Positions 10,575 to 23,348 are shown, numbered from the stretch's first letter. The stretch: DNA of 64,000 nt from Ectobius pallidus (GCA_964059195.1 CAXKWD010000005.1:42051825-42115824); one strand, 5' to 3'. Numbers and translations are program-made. Notes: a model not told the origin generated them from the sequence alone.

Positions 10575-12161
10575 AATGGAGTAATGAATATACAAGGATT
10601 CAAGTGTAAGGTTACCATTCATGGGGAGAATGTACCAGTGAACCCTGAAAACCATATTCCACCGGATAGAACTCCTCAAGTAATCCAAAGAACAGCTTAA
10701 AGAATTCTTCCATTATGAGCTGGCACCATATCCCCTCTCTCTGTTCGATGCAGTTGGAATGAGGAAGACTCCCAAGTCAGTGTTATATGACTTCTTCACA
10801 CCACTGAATGAGGTAAACCTGGAAGGAGCAGCTTTTGTCATCGATGGTGGATTTCTTCTCCACCGGGTTGTGTGGAAGAATGGTGAAACTAACTATTACT
10901 GTTATTGTCAAACTATTACTAACTATTATTCCACTTAATCCTAACCAGATACGCTGACTACCTAAAAAGACACTACAACCGAAGTGCGACAAGTGTGGTG
11001 TTTGATGGCTACCCAGAAGACCTGCCCACCAAGAGCATTAAATCTGCTGAGCGCCTCCGCCGAAGCAAAAGACATACTACTCCTGAGGTCATCTTTAACG
11101 AGTTAATGGTGGTGACCATGACTCAGGAGCAATTCCTTTCCAACGACAGAAATAAAGCACGTCTTATTAGCTTGCTTATTGAAAGACTTGAAGGTGAAGG
11201 CTTCTCAGTCAAGCAAGCTGATGAAGACGCAGACCACCTGATTGTTGCCACGACTCTTGAGGTATCACAGGAGCATGAGAAGGTTGTGGTAGTTGGTGAA
11301 GATACAGACCTCCTCATCATGCTAAATGCCCTAGCCACACCATCAGCAAAAATATATTTTTCAAAACCTGGAAGAGGAACGACCCCAACAAAAGTATTTG
11401 GTTCCAACAGCTTCGAACTGGCAGACAACTTCAGAAGGCCACTCATATTTCTCCACGCCATAAGTGGATGTGACACAACTTCGGCACTCTTCAGGCAGGG
11501 CAAGAAGAAGGTGGTCAAGCTGTTGGTCGAAAATATATGTCTTCTCGAAGAAATAAAACCTTTCTTCGAACATGACACTCAAGCTGAAGCTATTGCCGAA
11601 GCTGGCCTACAATTTTTAACAACCCTCGACGGAGGTAGGGCAGGAGATACTTTAGATAAATTGCGATTTGACCTATTTTCCAAAGCCCTCGTGAAATCCA
11701 AATTTAACCTTGCATCCCTACCACCAACATCCGAAGCAGCCCGCCAACATTGCTTGAGAACTTACCTACAAGTACAAATGTGGTTAGGACACCAGATGGA
11801 TCCGCTCCTCTGGGGATGGCAGGCTTCAAAGTTTGGACTTGACCCCGTTCCTACCTCCAAGGAACCAGCTCCACAATCTCTTCTCTCCACAATTTTCTGC
11901 AAGGGCAACAAGGGGTGTGCACGTGGTTATGGGTGTCGGAAGGCTGGAATCAATTGCTCATCGATTTGTGCCAACTGCAAGGGGAACTCCTGGACTAACT
12001 CCCTCCAACCAGATGCAACTGATGAACCAGATGTTGACGAAGACCTGGACTGCATATATGGGGCGACGACAATTACAGACTTTTACGAGCCGAGTGATGG
12101 GGTGAAGGACTCCTTATCAGAAATTACAGACTTTGAGGAGCCGAGTGGCCAACGACAATGA
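10575..12161 (+). pseudogene. PIN-like nuclease of FEN1/XPG type, transposon-borne, frameshifted
   Basis: Three overlapping frames appear to make one protein: 10575-10700, 10684-10938 and 10923-12161. Acidic motifs follow the FEN1/XPG order: VIDGGFLLHR; VVFDGYPEDL with a following basic SAERLRRSKR helix like the FEN1 arch; DADHLIVAT; GEDTDLL; and SGCDTTSALF. In the long last frame (388 codons from a GTG) these lie near residues 4, 78-80, 102-105 and 160. The C-terminus is cysteine-rich (residues about 300-330) and then acidic. FEN1-type enzymes cut flapped DNA; that activity here is inference. Two frame changes break the gene. The second lies in a TTACTAACTATT-rich stretch with a TACTAAC branch-point-like motif and a CCAG acceptor, so a small intron was considered, but the phase fits only if a conserved Trp is lost. 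N-terminal sequence before 10575 is missing. Confidence 0.7.
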
Positions 12162-12454
12162 AACGTCGACGTCTGTAAAATTGTGTATCTACCATTTTTC
12201 CCCTTTTCATCTTCATACTTTTAACTACAATTCTTGTTATGAAATAAAATCATCACCAATTGATTTGAAGAATTATGTTTCTTTTCTACAATTTTCATAT
12301 TTTATATATTTACTAAGCACAAGACTAGTACAATGGAGTGCTATAGTACTATGTTTACACATCTCTATTACCGTATTAAAATAATTAGAAAATTCTTGGC
12401 CAATTTGCTTCATTTTTTTAAACGAATGATATTCAAGCACAGTTATATTATCGG

Positions 12455-13274
12455 TAGGGCCCTGATTTATTGGTGAAATAAAATGGCTGATTTCGGTGTT
12501 AACTTCCTTCTATTTCGGTGGGTATTTCGTGAAATAAATTACTTATACTACATTGGGAACATTGCGCAATGATAAACTTTGCACCTTTATTTACATTAAC
12601 TAACCCACCCCCCCATTTTCTATATTCTTCTGTCCTTGTATGAACTGAAGTAACTTTCGATTTAGGCATGATTAGAGTTAATGTTCAAATATAATGACGA
12701 GAACATTATCGTAATTTCTACTAAACACCAACAGATAGCCATTTGCAAACAGAAGTGCCAACCATACCACTGTGGATAAAAGACGAAATCTGTTGAATAC
12801 AAGTAACAAACAATCTACCCTCTTCTGCTGTAAACGATCATAGGCATCGCTAACTTGGCAAAGACATAGCAGGAAAGGAGTGTACTCAACAGTACAAACC
12901 AGGTCACAGACAATCTTTGCGTAAATTCTGCAATCTTTGTAATCGATCACAAGTATCGATATATCGGTAAATCTTGGACAGCCACAGAAACAGCAGAAAA
13001 AAAGCATGCTGCTAAGAAATAAAAAATACAGTACACCAGAACACAATATTGTGATTTTAAGGCACATTTTCGTGCTCATTTCTCACTTTTCGGACAGAAG
13101 GGGCATATTTCGCGCTTATAGGCACATTTCGCGGAATCGAGTAAATTTCGCGATATTTCGTGGATTCTATTTGGTTCATATTGGTATTTTAAGCACATAA
13201 AAGCTAAATATAGCTAGGGAGGTTGTTTTATAAAATTTCGCGCGTATCCTTGGTACCAAAAAATACGGCCCCTA
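12455..13274. mobile_element. hAT-type MITE nested in the nuclease element
   Basis: The element is flanked by an exact 8-bp duplication, ATTATCGG (12447-12454 and 13275-13282), the size made by hAT transposases. Its ends are imperfect inverted repeats beginning TAGGG and GGCC. The 820-bp interior has no coding sequence but many TTTCGCG motifs near the right end (13080-13160), which may be subterminal binding sites. It inserted after the host element had formed. Confidence 0.8.
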
Positions 13275-13674
13275 ATTATCGGGCATCGGAAATCACCCAA
13301 CTACCACCATCTTCGAGATACAGAAATTCTGTAACTTTGAGAGGTGATATCTCAGGCTCTAATTAACGTACGCAGCCGGTGATAGGCTAAGAACACTCAC
13401 CAGAAACAGCTCTTTAACATGCCGAATTGATCACTCAAATCAGTTGAGTGAGAGGAAATTTATGCACGGACAATCAATTTTTATAAAACTGAAGAGGGGA
13501 AAAAAGAGAGATTTTTTATAATAACAAAAAAAAATTGTGTTGGAGGTGCAAGAATTTCTTCTTCTTTTCTTAATTTTTTTTAGATATATTTTTAGTTAAC
13601 AAAAAAAATTGATGGGGGCTAGACATTTTCTTCTTCTTTCAGAAGTGCTTCAGAGCAGCACGGGTCCACTAGTT

Positions 13675-14019
13675 TTTCATAAATATGTAAAGTTCGTCCA
13701 AATTTGATGAGCAGTAGTATGGGAATGGGTTGTCCAAAAATATGTGTTTAGTATCATTCAATGCAGAATTTAATGCCCTACAACTTTTAATACCACCATG
13801 TTTTCGATATCGTGATCTTTTACGAGATATAACCGTAAAACCGAAAAACTACCCCTTTTGGGGTCACATTTTTACCCCCCACCACTTAAGCACAACTCCG
13901 CCGGGAGGAAAACCTAGGATAGTCATATTGGGCAACAAATGAAGTCATTAAAACAATAAAACCTTTTGTAGCAATTATTTCCGATTCGTCTAATTTTTTG
14001 GTTTTACACTACTGGACTA
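13675..14019. repeat. Right terminal inverted repeat of the nuclease element
   Basis: This is the reverse complement of 9505 to about 9850, ending at TACTGGACTA (14010-14019). It includes the conserved GGGGTAAAAATGTG segment. Beyond 13675 the two arms diverge. Confidence 0.85.
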
Positions 14020-14289
14020 AGTATCATAAATCGGGTGTTGATATTTCAATCACCGTTTACCAAGTGTGTGAATTTTAGTTCATTGTATGGAACATTCCGT
14101 TGGCGAATAATTAATTATTACAGAAATTCTCGGACCACCAAATTATTGAGGGAGATCATAACGACTTCTAGCAAGTAAAGTCATTAACTAAGTGATTCAT
14201 TTTCTTTTTGAGTTTAATTTGTAATAAACAAATCTCAAATTAGTCATCAAAATGGAAAAGCTTTGGTATCAGATCCTACCATAATATTT

Positions 14290-14800
14290 TAAATTGATGC
14301 GAACCAGGCTTCTGCAGTTGATGAAGAGAAGAACTAGATATACGAACCATGCCTTCCTGACCTTGCTCAACGTTATGGCATCGATTTGAGTCATTGGTCA
14401 GTGACTCGACTTTTGTTTGGTTGCAGAGGCACTTTACCCAAATTAACGAGGAATTATCTTCGGTCATTAAGAATATCCATAGTACTTGTGCGTACCATAC
14501 TTATGGGGATAATAAAGGATCCGCTTTGTATTCTACTTAAATTGAATTTTATTAATACTCCTCCAGGACAAGTTAGCAGCTGAAATCACTGTCTTAATTG
14601 TATACTTATATTGTTTATATTTAATATTGTTAATATTTTTAATACTGAGGCTTTCAGTAACCATATTCAGAACCCCCGTGGTCAATAATGTTGGAATGAA
14701 CTGATGCAATTTTGTTGGAAAAATAAATAAATATTATAAATAATATAAATAAATAAATATTAATAATAAATAAATATTATTATAAAATAACTAAATATTA
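14290..14800 (+). pseudogene. Possible retroelement coding remnant with AT-rich tail
   Basis: An open frame just after a TAG at about 14335 reads YEPCLPDLAQRYGIDLSHWS and continues into a GCRGTLPKLTRNYL segment. This looks like the C-terminal region found after the reverse transcriptase in some insect non-LTR elements. It is followed by stop codons, a 3' UTR-like stretch and (AAATA)n-like repeats at 14720-14800. The domain is too short to place in a clade; this is a weak call. Confidence 0.35.
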
Positions 14801-15159
14801 ATAACAAACCCATTAATACGAATTCCCTCCCTTAAGTTAATAATGAAAGAAAACCCTTGAACTGCTTTAATGCCTTTATAAACATATATTGGTGTTTCGA
14901 TGAACCAAAAACTTAGAAGTTGCACATGAGTAAGATCCTCCGGAATCTCACACAACATATAATCAATGCCTAAATGAGAGCATGAACTCGGGGTCCGTTA
15001 CTAATATAGATCCTTTCGTGTGACCTCGGAAAGAGGCCCAGTGCAGAGCACACAGTAAACACACTGAACCAAAATACATTAGAAAACACCCCATTATATA
15101 AACCAGAACGTTTTAAGATTATGTGACCAGTCTGCTGCAACAGTTCGTGGAAACCATAC

Positions 15160-15345
15160 TGAGTTTATTTCCATAACAGTAACCGGAGCCGCTACTTCTT
15201 AATAATGCTCCTCAGTTTGAATCACGATTATGAGTGCACTCCGTTCCCTACCTCAGAAAAATCCAAGGCGGTATCGGGAATGGAACCTGGCCTGCGGATC
15301 CGCAACTACCGACCATAGTCACCAGACCATGATGCGGTCTTAAGC
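15160..15345 (-). mobile_element. tRNA-derived SINE (same family as 27540-27857)
   Basis: Minus-strand box B-like CCAGGTTCCATTCCCG (15275-15290) is followed by GGATTTTTCTGAGGTAGGGA and a body containing GCGGCTCCGGTTACTG. The body matches the copy ending at 27857. The head is diverged, so this is an older copy. Confidence 0.65.
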
Positions 15346-16700
15346 TATGGTACTATTATAGTATTACTCATCAATTTTTTTCAAGGCAAGGACCTCTGGA
15401 TGACTTCTCTTCGTGATATTTTAATAGTAAATGTGTCCTATATAGACTATATATAAAAAGGCAAAATTTACCTTAAACAAATATTTACATTATTTTAATT
15501 TCCACATTCCAGTATTTAATCAGATTGGGGAAGGTAACTAGATGTTCTGGCTCTCTTCCTACCATCCTCAAAGTTTGATACATTCATAAGTGAACGTTGT
15601 GTACAAAAGAGCTCAGTTTATTCTTCAGCAGCTTTTATTTTGTTACGCTGATGCCGACAAGGGAGCGAAACAAACTACTCTTCAGATAATTGGCTTAACT
15701 ACTTACAACGAAAGATTATTTAATTTAGACCGCGCTCCAAGAGCAGAAGCACAAAACGTCAAATCTATTAAGTACCTTGAATACAGGCACTGACGTTCAT
15801 TTTCAAAGTCAGGGAGAAATAGAGTGTTAAATTCTGTTTCACATCTGCACATCAACTTTCAGAATAGAAACATAAAAAATCAGATGTAATACAATTTGTT
15901 GTCAGTCTATTTTTCTCGCCAAAACAAGGTGACAGTGTCTACTATTTTCAATCTCGTTCATATTAAAGGCTGAGATAAGAAATGTTTTCAAGATCTGAAA
16001 AACTGAGACTAACTTATTACTCGTAATTTGCATGATTTATGTTGTTCTTAAACCATAGCTCTGAGTTCAATGTCAAGTACTAGTTCATTTTTAATACAAT
16101 GTGCCCATAATAACCCAAGTAGAGTTAAAAATAGTAAAGAAATCTAGAAATACAATGGTCAGATCAGATTTCAATTCTGTTATTAAGCTAGTAATGAAAA
16201 AAAAATCATTTGGCACATTTCTTTTACAATAACCCTGTCATGTTCATGATACAAAAAGTCCCGGTGAACCAAGCAATTTGACACAGGTTATATTTTTGTA
16301 TGAAAATTTGTAAGTTGGTCAATTCGGAAGAGGCTAGCATCTGAAGCACCTCTGCTGTGGACAACATAAGGCAGGTCAAAAAGTTGAAAACTCGGAAGTT
16401 TCTGTATTGGCATTGCTTTTTTTATCCGGATATCCGCAGAGAAAAAAGCAAGCAAATAAATTCCACTAAATTTTATGGAAGCAGGAATTCGAGAGGAAAT
16501 GGGGGAGTTCTCAATGTGAGTAATTTTCTGTTATTTGTTAACACAATAAAAATGTTGAACATTTTGACTCGATATGAGGTTTTATATTTATAAAAATTTT
16601 ACCTAAAAGAACGAAAATTTTCAATCTATTTAAAATATAAGAACTTTTCACACCGTCCATGTCTCGCCACTCCCCTGTTCCCTAATTACAGCCAAAATAC
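15346..16700. other. No gene recognised
   Basis: AT-rich DNA. Short ORFs at 15590 (67 codons) and 16357 (78 codons) have no motif and are not supported as genes. Confidence 0.45.
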
Positions 16701-16844
16701 TGTAACAAGGGCTCGTCGGGGTTCGAAATCAGTACACTTAGTTTCTAATTGAAGAATGGAGGTTCCTTTATTTCCTATCACAGTGCTCTATACAACTAGA
16801 AAACTCCGGAATGTTCTCCAGTTCGGTTCACCAGCTCTTCCGTT

Positions 16845-16920
16845 CACTAGTTCCCCGTTGACTAGTTCTTCCGTTCACTAGTTCCTCTGTTGACTAGTCC
16901 CTCCGGTCACTGGCTCTTCA
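16845..16920. repeat. Minisatellite inside the LTR
   Basis: There are four to five imperfect copies of a 15-18 bp unit with the core GTTCACTAGTTCC or GTTGACTAGT. It lies between the TATA box and the polyadenylation signal of the LTR, so it would be transcribed. Confidence 0.7.
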
Positions 16921-17054
16921 GCTCCTCAAGTCACAGTTACTTGAGGTCGCGCTGATCAGTCTACACCGTCTAGTTCACACTCCGACTGACTCTCTGACTC
17001 TCACTACTCATGGACTGTCTCTCACTGACTGACTGCGTCGGCTTGCTCGCGCCC

Positions 17055-17065
17055 CTTATATAGCC
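17055..17065 (-). promoter_or_regulatory. LTR TATA box
   Basis: GGCTATATAAG on the minus strand inside the solo LTR, about 290 bases before the AATAAA signal. Presumed core promoter; activity not shown. Confidence 0.6.
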
Positions 17066-17310
17066 TTGATGAATGTTCTGGAGATGACGCCGCGAAAGTT
17101 CTGTCCGCGTAGGATCTGGAATTCTGTAGCAGCGCCCGGTCACACCCCTTAGCGCGCAGCTCCTCCCTACAGGCCTTCCCCCACGGAGCGTGGCCCACTC
17201 GCTGCGCCGTGTCACGCCCACAAGCACTCGCCTCCAGTCCGTCCATTGGGGGCCGCGATCTTTCCAGACGTCAGGAAATTTCTCGCGGTTTCTGGGCATT
17301 GTGACAATAC

Positions 17311-20300
17311 TTTGATTTAAATGTCTTCAAACAACGAAATGTCGTCAAATATTTGACTATGGGGTCTTGTCTTTGTTATTTTTACTAAAGTTTAATTTGA
17401 GTTTGGTTTTCTGTATTCCTTTGCTTTTAATATTATTTAAATTAAAGTTAATCGTTTTAGTTTATTATGTAACTTCATTTTGGTGGTTTGCCATTTGTTT
17501 GTTTGTGGATATAAATTCCTCCTCTTCTTGTCTTTTTTCAGATAGCTTGGTTGTTTCTTTAAAGAACTAGAAATTAGTTAAGATTCATAGTCGGCGGCCC
17601 AGCTGAAACCGCCATCATCCCATTGGCGGGGGAAGATGGATGATTAGGGAAATGAATACTTGTAGTATGTTGAAGTTTTAATCTTTTTAACTTTAAGATA
17701 TAAGGTATGCCGCCGTGCGTGCCTGTGTGATTCAAACAGATACGACAGAACAGGAACATTTTCCAGAGAATGCCTTCATAGAAATGTGGTCACGTAAACG
17801 GATCTGCTTCATGTACTGAGAACTGGAATTACCTTAGGTAATCTATATATTGTTCAGAAAAGGATCACTTGGTAAAATATCTCAAGAATCTTATGTAATT
17901 AAACACAATTAAACTAAATGTGACACAATATAACCACTTAATAATTGTATGAAGGAAACACTCATTCAGAGCTCAAGCAATTGTTCAACCTCATCTTCCA
18001 TAATAATGAAGAAATGTTGGACCAGTCCTATTTCCTTAGCATTACAGTTTTAATTTTTACGAAACGAAATAACGTTAAAAATGTATCCCTAGTTGCGAGG
18101 ATTATAATTAGATATGAAACTATTCATATATAAGATACATCCTGTAATTCTCTTACCTTAAAATATGTAATTCGATGACAATAACATAAAACTACGGCCA
18201 TCTTATCGCCTGGAGCTAGAATTCTAGGTAAACAGGTTGACCAACAAGATATCATATAATATAGTATAAATTTGAGGAAATTAATATGAAATTAAAAATC
18301 AATTGGAATGTGTCATTTCATAAAGTCAGTCTAGACTATGAAGCAACGTTTTGTGAATTCTCTTCATTGTCAGGTCAAGCAAAACATGCAGTAAAAGAGA
18401 GAATTGCTGACTATTAATGCTGATGGCAGCATTATTACATATGTTGAAAACTTTGCTATTAACCATTTTACGCAAGGATAGTGTAGATTTGACCTATTGA
18501 AACTAATTAGTTAAGTAATCATCATAATAAACTTGTTTAACTCTTAATCAATATAATAAATTTGTTTAACTCCTCTTACGATTTACAAGCATAAATAGTG
18601 CGCATAGTTCGTAACCAGTGGATTCTCTTTTGGTCAACTTTTGAAACAACATGTAACCATCGCAATTATTTAACTTAGAAAATCTTCACGATATAATTTA
18701 TCATATTTAGAAAATTTTCGACTACTGCAATTAATTGGACTTAACTATTTCACAGTAAACTCCCGAAGCATTAATTTGCCAATCTCTAAGTATACCAATT
18801 AATAAGTTAATTAGACATTAATCAGCATATCAATTGAAACCATTGTATTAATCAGTGTTTGTACAAGCTTAAAAATGATCATGAAGTTCAGAATAAATTC
18901 GTTAAGTAAAATTCATCGTAGTCTACATATAAGAATGCAAAACATTCTTATTAAAAGTCGTCTCCACATCGCAGCCGATTTAGCAGCAGCCGGAGGGTAT
19001 ACAAAATAAATAGTGTGGTCGTAATTGACCATACAAGGCGCCCAACCCAGTAAACAATTACACAAACTGAATTTATATAAATACATAATTCAGTGCGGTA
19101 AGACCCATAGCAAACTTCATTTGGCATATTATTCGCTTGGCCAATAATTTCTTCATTAATGCAAATTTTCTTATTCCCATTATTTTGCATTTAAATAACT
19201 AAATTTATATAATAAAAGTTATTGCGATTCAATTATAGTGGATTATAACCTACTAGTATTCTGAAATTGCAGTGACCCATTTGTAGATTAGTGGCAGTGA
19301 AATATTATTTTCATTCGAGTTACTCGGTCACTTTGAACTTCTAGTTGATTATTTCTTGCAATTGATAATATATAATTTACAATTAGCTGATTTAACTTAC
19401 AAAATCATTTCAGTATTGTGCCCCTTACGGTCACTAGTTACGTATGTAGGAAACAAAACCATACGGTTATGAAAGTAGATTTGGTTTCAACCATTTTTTG
19501 CTAAATCTGTAAGCACCACTGCTTAATCTTTACAAATGGCACCCATAAATCCCTTATAAAAAACATGAAAAGGTTTGAACAAAATTGTAGGGAACAAACT
19601 AGGTGATAACCAAGAACTACTTATGTGAAAATGCCCAAATTTTAGTAACAAATTTATTTTCCAAAATGAATCAAACTTTAGATTGATTCTGAATTATATA
19701 ATTAAGCTTGAAACATTAGATATATATGTACACAATGAATAAATATTAATAAATTACCATTAAAAGACGATATATACATAACCAGTAATAGTTATCATTA
19801 GAGAAGTAATATTAAATCTCTGAAAGACGGTTCCATTTATCAAATTACATCCATTAATAAATTACTGTTTTAAAATCACCAAAAATATATATAGCATATA
19901 GAGGTTTTATCAGACAAAGTTATTTTAAACTGCAGAAACACTGTTTGCTTTTCCAATTTAGATCACCCTATATTTTGAAGGAGTAATAAATGCTCTTTTC
20001 CTTTTTTTTTTTTATTAATGCTTCTACTTCTAAATGAATAATTAACAAGAAGCTTATAATAGTCGAAAAGTCTGATTCCTACCTGTATTAAAAGAAACTA
20101 CATCGGGCATTATGGTCACTCTATATATCCCATACCTAATTGGTTATCGGTAAAGGCATTCACCACCAACGTTCACTTTTCTTTCTTCAATGATTTCTGT
20201 ATGCTTTACCCTTTCTTAAATTGCCTACAATTCAAATTTTAAACTGTAAAGTCCTGGTGTCATTTCCAAATTTTTAACTCTGACTAATAATTTCGAAAAC

Positions 20301-20481
20301 ATTTTAACATGGCCTGAACTCAGGAGAACTGGAGAGGCATGTATTGACGAAACGGAACGACACGGACGGACAGACTAGAGAAGAACTATTGCAAGATGTG
20401 AATTTTCTTTGTTACTTACCGTGGGCGAAAATTTCAAATAGCCAAACCAACAAACCCGGAAAAATGAACTTTATCTGAACC
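17311..20481. other. No gene recognised
   Basis: Three kilobases of AT-rich DNA. I saw no inverted termini, tRNA-like heads or ORFs with motifs. A 79-codon minus ORF at 18951-19190 has no recognisable domain. Confidence 0.45.
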
Positions 20482-20485
20482 TTAA

Positions 20486-21202
20486 GGGAATGCACCACTG
20501 AAATTTCTAAAATCGAAAGTTTTCAAGCAATATAGCTCAAAATTTTACCATACACTTGTCTCATGCATTTATTTTATGGTTTAAAATTTCATCCTAATAT
20601 CTTGAAAAGCTTTTGAGTTATTAATTTTCATAGTATAAAAGTAGAGCGATTTTCAAAATACTCCACACGATGAAAATTTTCAAAAATTAATTTTTTTACA
20701 AATGCACTTTATTTATCTAACTATGAAGAAAAAATTTGTCATATGATTTTTTTCTAAGGTTTATGGTTCCTGAGATAATCAAAAGTGTAAGTTATATATA
20801 TTTATATTTCAAAATTTCAAAAATATATTTATTTTGGAAATTCATAACTAATAAAATATTCATAATTTCAAAAATTCATATGACAGATTTTTATAACTAC
20901 ACCTTAAGAACACGTGCTGAAAATTTGAGAGAAATTGCATAAAGACTTCATCGTGTGGAGTGTTTTAAATTATGAAAAATGCTGAAAAAAAATAGTTAGA
21001 TAAACGATCTTTAAGGGCAGGCAGGTAGCAATCAGGAACGTGCGCAAGGCCATTTAAAAAGTCACCTGACGCCCTTTAATAACGCAGAATGTCATAAACG
21101 AAAATAGATTCTGAAACTAGAATGTTTGTAGAATTTTATCAGTACAAAAATGAAAAATGACTTTTTTTCACAATTTTTAACAAATCTCACTGGTGCATTC
21201 CC
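20486..21202. mobile_element. TTAA-flanked MITE
   Basis: Inverted termini GGGAATGCACCACTGA and its inverted near-copy are similar for about 30 bp. TTAA sits on both sides (20482-20485 and 21203-21206). TTAA targets are typical of piggyBac, although piggyBac ends usually start CCC rather than GGG. A second inverted pair (TACTCCACACGATGAAA near 20660 and its complement near 20945) lies inside. No coding capacity. Confidence 0.7.
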
Positions 21203-21206
21203 TTAA

Positions 21207-23100
21207 ACTAAAATCAATATATATTACGGCAATCTAGATTCCAAAATGGGTGATATGTATTATAGCAAAAGAATAATTAATTAAGTTAGCATGAAAATAT
21301 AAGATGAAGCAATCTCACCCGAACAGCAGTGAAGATTCCATTCTCGCACAGCTGACAACGCCCACCAAAAATCACTGATAACTTGAACTACATCCTTGCG
21401 TTGTGACTACCAGCTCCCAACTGCCGTTCGCAAGACATCGCTCTCCAGTCCCTACGAGCGCGGACCGCATTCAGAAAACACTCGTAACCAGTGGTTATGC
21501 TCGGGTGCTTTAATAAATTCACTTTTAAAAATTATTGCTTCAGAATAGCCACCACGGGAGTAACAAATATTTAACATGAGCCGTATTCACGGCTCAGTAT
21601 TCAATTATAAAATGATTCTTACTTATCATATGAGGCCATTTTGTATACAGGCTGTATAAGCATACACATAACTGTATCTCACTGTGAATTATTGACTACA
21701 TTCAATTAACAAGCCAATTACACTTCACCTTTACAATTAATTGCTTGAAAAACTATTTCTTTATTAATGCAATTTGTTCTTGCTACTATTATTTTGAATT
21801 TAAATTATTAAGTACATTAAAATTTTTGACTATTAATATCTATTTTTTTATTATTAAAATACTTATTTATAAGTTATATTCAATAAAACATTTACTTCCA
21901 CTCAAGTTATTCCGTGTTCCTTGAAGTCTATTTCACTAGTTAATCATTTGTGATAATGGGCAAATTACAATTTACTATTTAACTGAATTAACATATAATG
22001 GTATTTCAGTATTGATAGTCACTTTAGATTGATAGTCACTTGTTATATTAGGCTATAGCATAAAGGCGGTATAGGCCTAACCTTAATTATATCTCAATTG
22101 CTGTTCAGTTTGGCCTTTATATTTGCCTTAAAAGGATGTTCATTTAAGGGGAGGTTGTAAGCACATTGGATCAAAAATTAAAATTTTCTGTTTATTTACG
22201 AGTATCGGGCTCGTATATTTTGATTGAATTAAGTATAATTTACATGTTACATAGTCGTTTTTTGCCATAATGGCGCAGAAAACATCTTTAATTCATTGGT
22301 ATGCATTACCGGCTAGGAGCCGGTGTGTTTAAATGTATTTTTTTTTCACGGACATGAGCTTAGCAAATGCTTTCCTATCTACAGACTGAAAATGCAAAAG
22401 ATTGTTATCTTATACAAAAAAATTAGATAGGCTATTTCTTTTTTGCATATCCCTCGCTTATAGTGTGCGCAGCAGTGAAATAACTATATAATACAGATGA
22501 CGCAGTTTTCCCGCAATATCGGGATCGAGAGGCTCTGGATGCCTGTGGAATTGAGGTGGGAGGGCCCAGGTAAAATAAGCGGTTCTTGCCGCGCCTGGAA
22601 GATGACGGGTCATGAAGGAGCCTCTCGAATAATAAGGTAATTTGCTCTTTTATATACTGAAAAAACCGTATTCATTAAATTTACCATGTGCAACGCATGG
22701 GCTCACGCCTTAGAAAACTGAGAAAAGACTACAGAGGTAATCCTCTTGAACACAACAAGCCACTTACACAACAAGGAAGGCTCACTGAGAAGAAGCTGCA
22801 ATTGTAGTATGGGCAAGCTTTTAGAACTAATACAGATAGCTTGGAAAATATTATGAGAGCAGCGTGGGCTACATTCTTCCATAGGGTTTCGTCCGACATG
22901 CAATTTTTGTCCTGAATATGCAAATGGAGCACATTATGGCGCATTTTATCTTTAACGTACTTTTTCTCTAATTTTGTTTTTCCTACAAATTTGTTCCCTT
23001 TTCTCGGGAAGTATTAAGAGTAGAGATCTGATTTTTGCTCCAGTTACTTAACTACACTACTAAAGAAACGGTGGCTTTTGTATGCATTTATCTTCACTAG
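21207..23100. other. No gene recognised
   Basis: Unassigned. It holds a GC-richer patch at 21320-21500 that could be promoter or exon-like but has no ORF, and an inverted GAGAGGCTC/GAGCCTCTC pair at about 22527-22628. Confidence 0.4.
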
Positions 23101-23114
23101 TAAGAAAGTTATTT

Positions 23115-23348
23115 CATCCGCCATATAGTCCTGATCTCGCGCCCAGTGACTTCCAACTGTTTCCGGCTTTGAAGATGACTCTCGGCGGAAGAGGCGCGTT
23201 TTGGGATCACTGCTGACGACAAACAAGCCGCTCGACGCTTCTTCCGTATGCAGAGCCCTGATTTTTTTTTCCCCTGGAGGGCTATCTAAAGCTTCTATAG
23301 CGGTATGACAAATGTCTCAATGTACATGTTAATTATGTGGAAAAATAA
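23115..23348 (+). pseudogene. Mariner transposase C-terminal fragment
   Basis: The frame opens with HPPYSPDLAPSDFQLFPALK, the highly conserved block around the third catalytic Asp of DD34D mariner transposases. It breaks at a TGA (23214-23216) and resumes in another frame to end in NYVEK and TAA (23346-23348). A right inverted end, read on the minus strand as GAGGGTGAGTCCGAAAATAA, follows near 23420-23447 and is bordered by TA. Most of the gene and the left end are missing. Confidence 0.8.

Larger units (their letters stand above)
9505..14019 (+). mobile_element. 4.5-kb TIR element carrying a FEN1-like nuclease gene
   Basis: The left end at 9505 (TAGTCCAGTAGCGTAAAACC and on) recurs inverted at 13675-14019 over about 345 bp at high similarity. 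The outermost shared bases are TA, so the target duplication is either TA or absent. The left end is present twice in tandem (9505-10008 and 10009-10510). The only gene-like content is a broken PIN/FEN1-like nuclease reading frame, with no recognisable DDE transposase, helicase or polymerase. A hAT-type MITE (12455-13274) is nested between the gene and the right end. The superfamily is not identified. Confidence 0.75.
16701..17306 (-). mobile_element. Solo LTR with 4-bp target duplication
   Basis: Read on the minus strand the 606-bp block starts TGTCACAATG (17306) and ends CCTTGTTACA (16701), the TG...CA rule of LTR retroelements. ATAC lies directly on both sides (16697-16700 and 17307-17310), a duplication size typical of Gypsy-type elements. 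It has a TATA box (CTATATAAGG, about 17054-17064) and an AATAAA (16767-16772) in the right order for U3, R and U5. It is markedly GC-richer than its surroundings, and no internal gag or pol is present, so it is a recombination remnant. Confidence 0.85.

Noticed and set aside
10883..10948. 66-bp intron in the nuclease gene (GTGAAA ... AACCAG)
   Set aside because: Donor, TACTAAC branch motif and acceptor look good, but joining them puts the downstream exon out of frame; a small indel is simpler.
11123..11578. 151-codon minus-strand ORF opposite the nuclease gene
   Set aside because: Shadow of the FEN1-like frame; no motif of its own.
16970..17299. 109-codon and 74-codon minus ORFs
   Set aside because: They lie within the solo LTR U3/R sequence; arginine-rich by GC content only.
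21310..21500. Host promoter or first exon in a GC-richer patch
   Set aside because: No ORF, splice site set or TATA arrangement that I could support.
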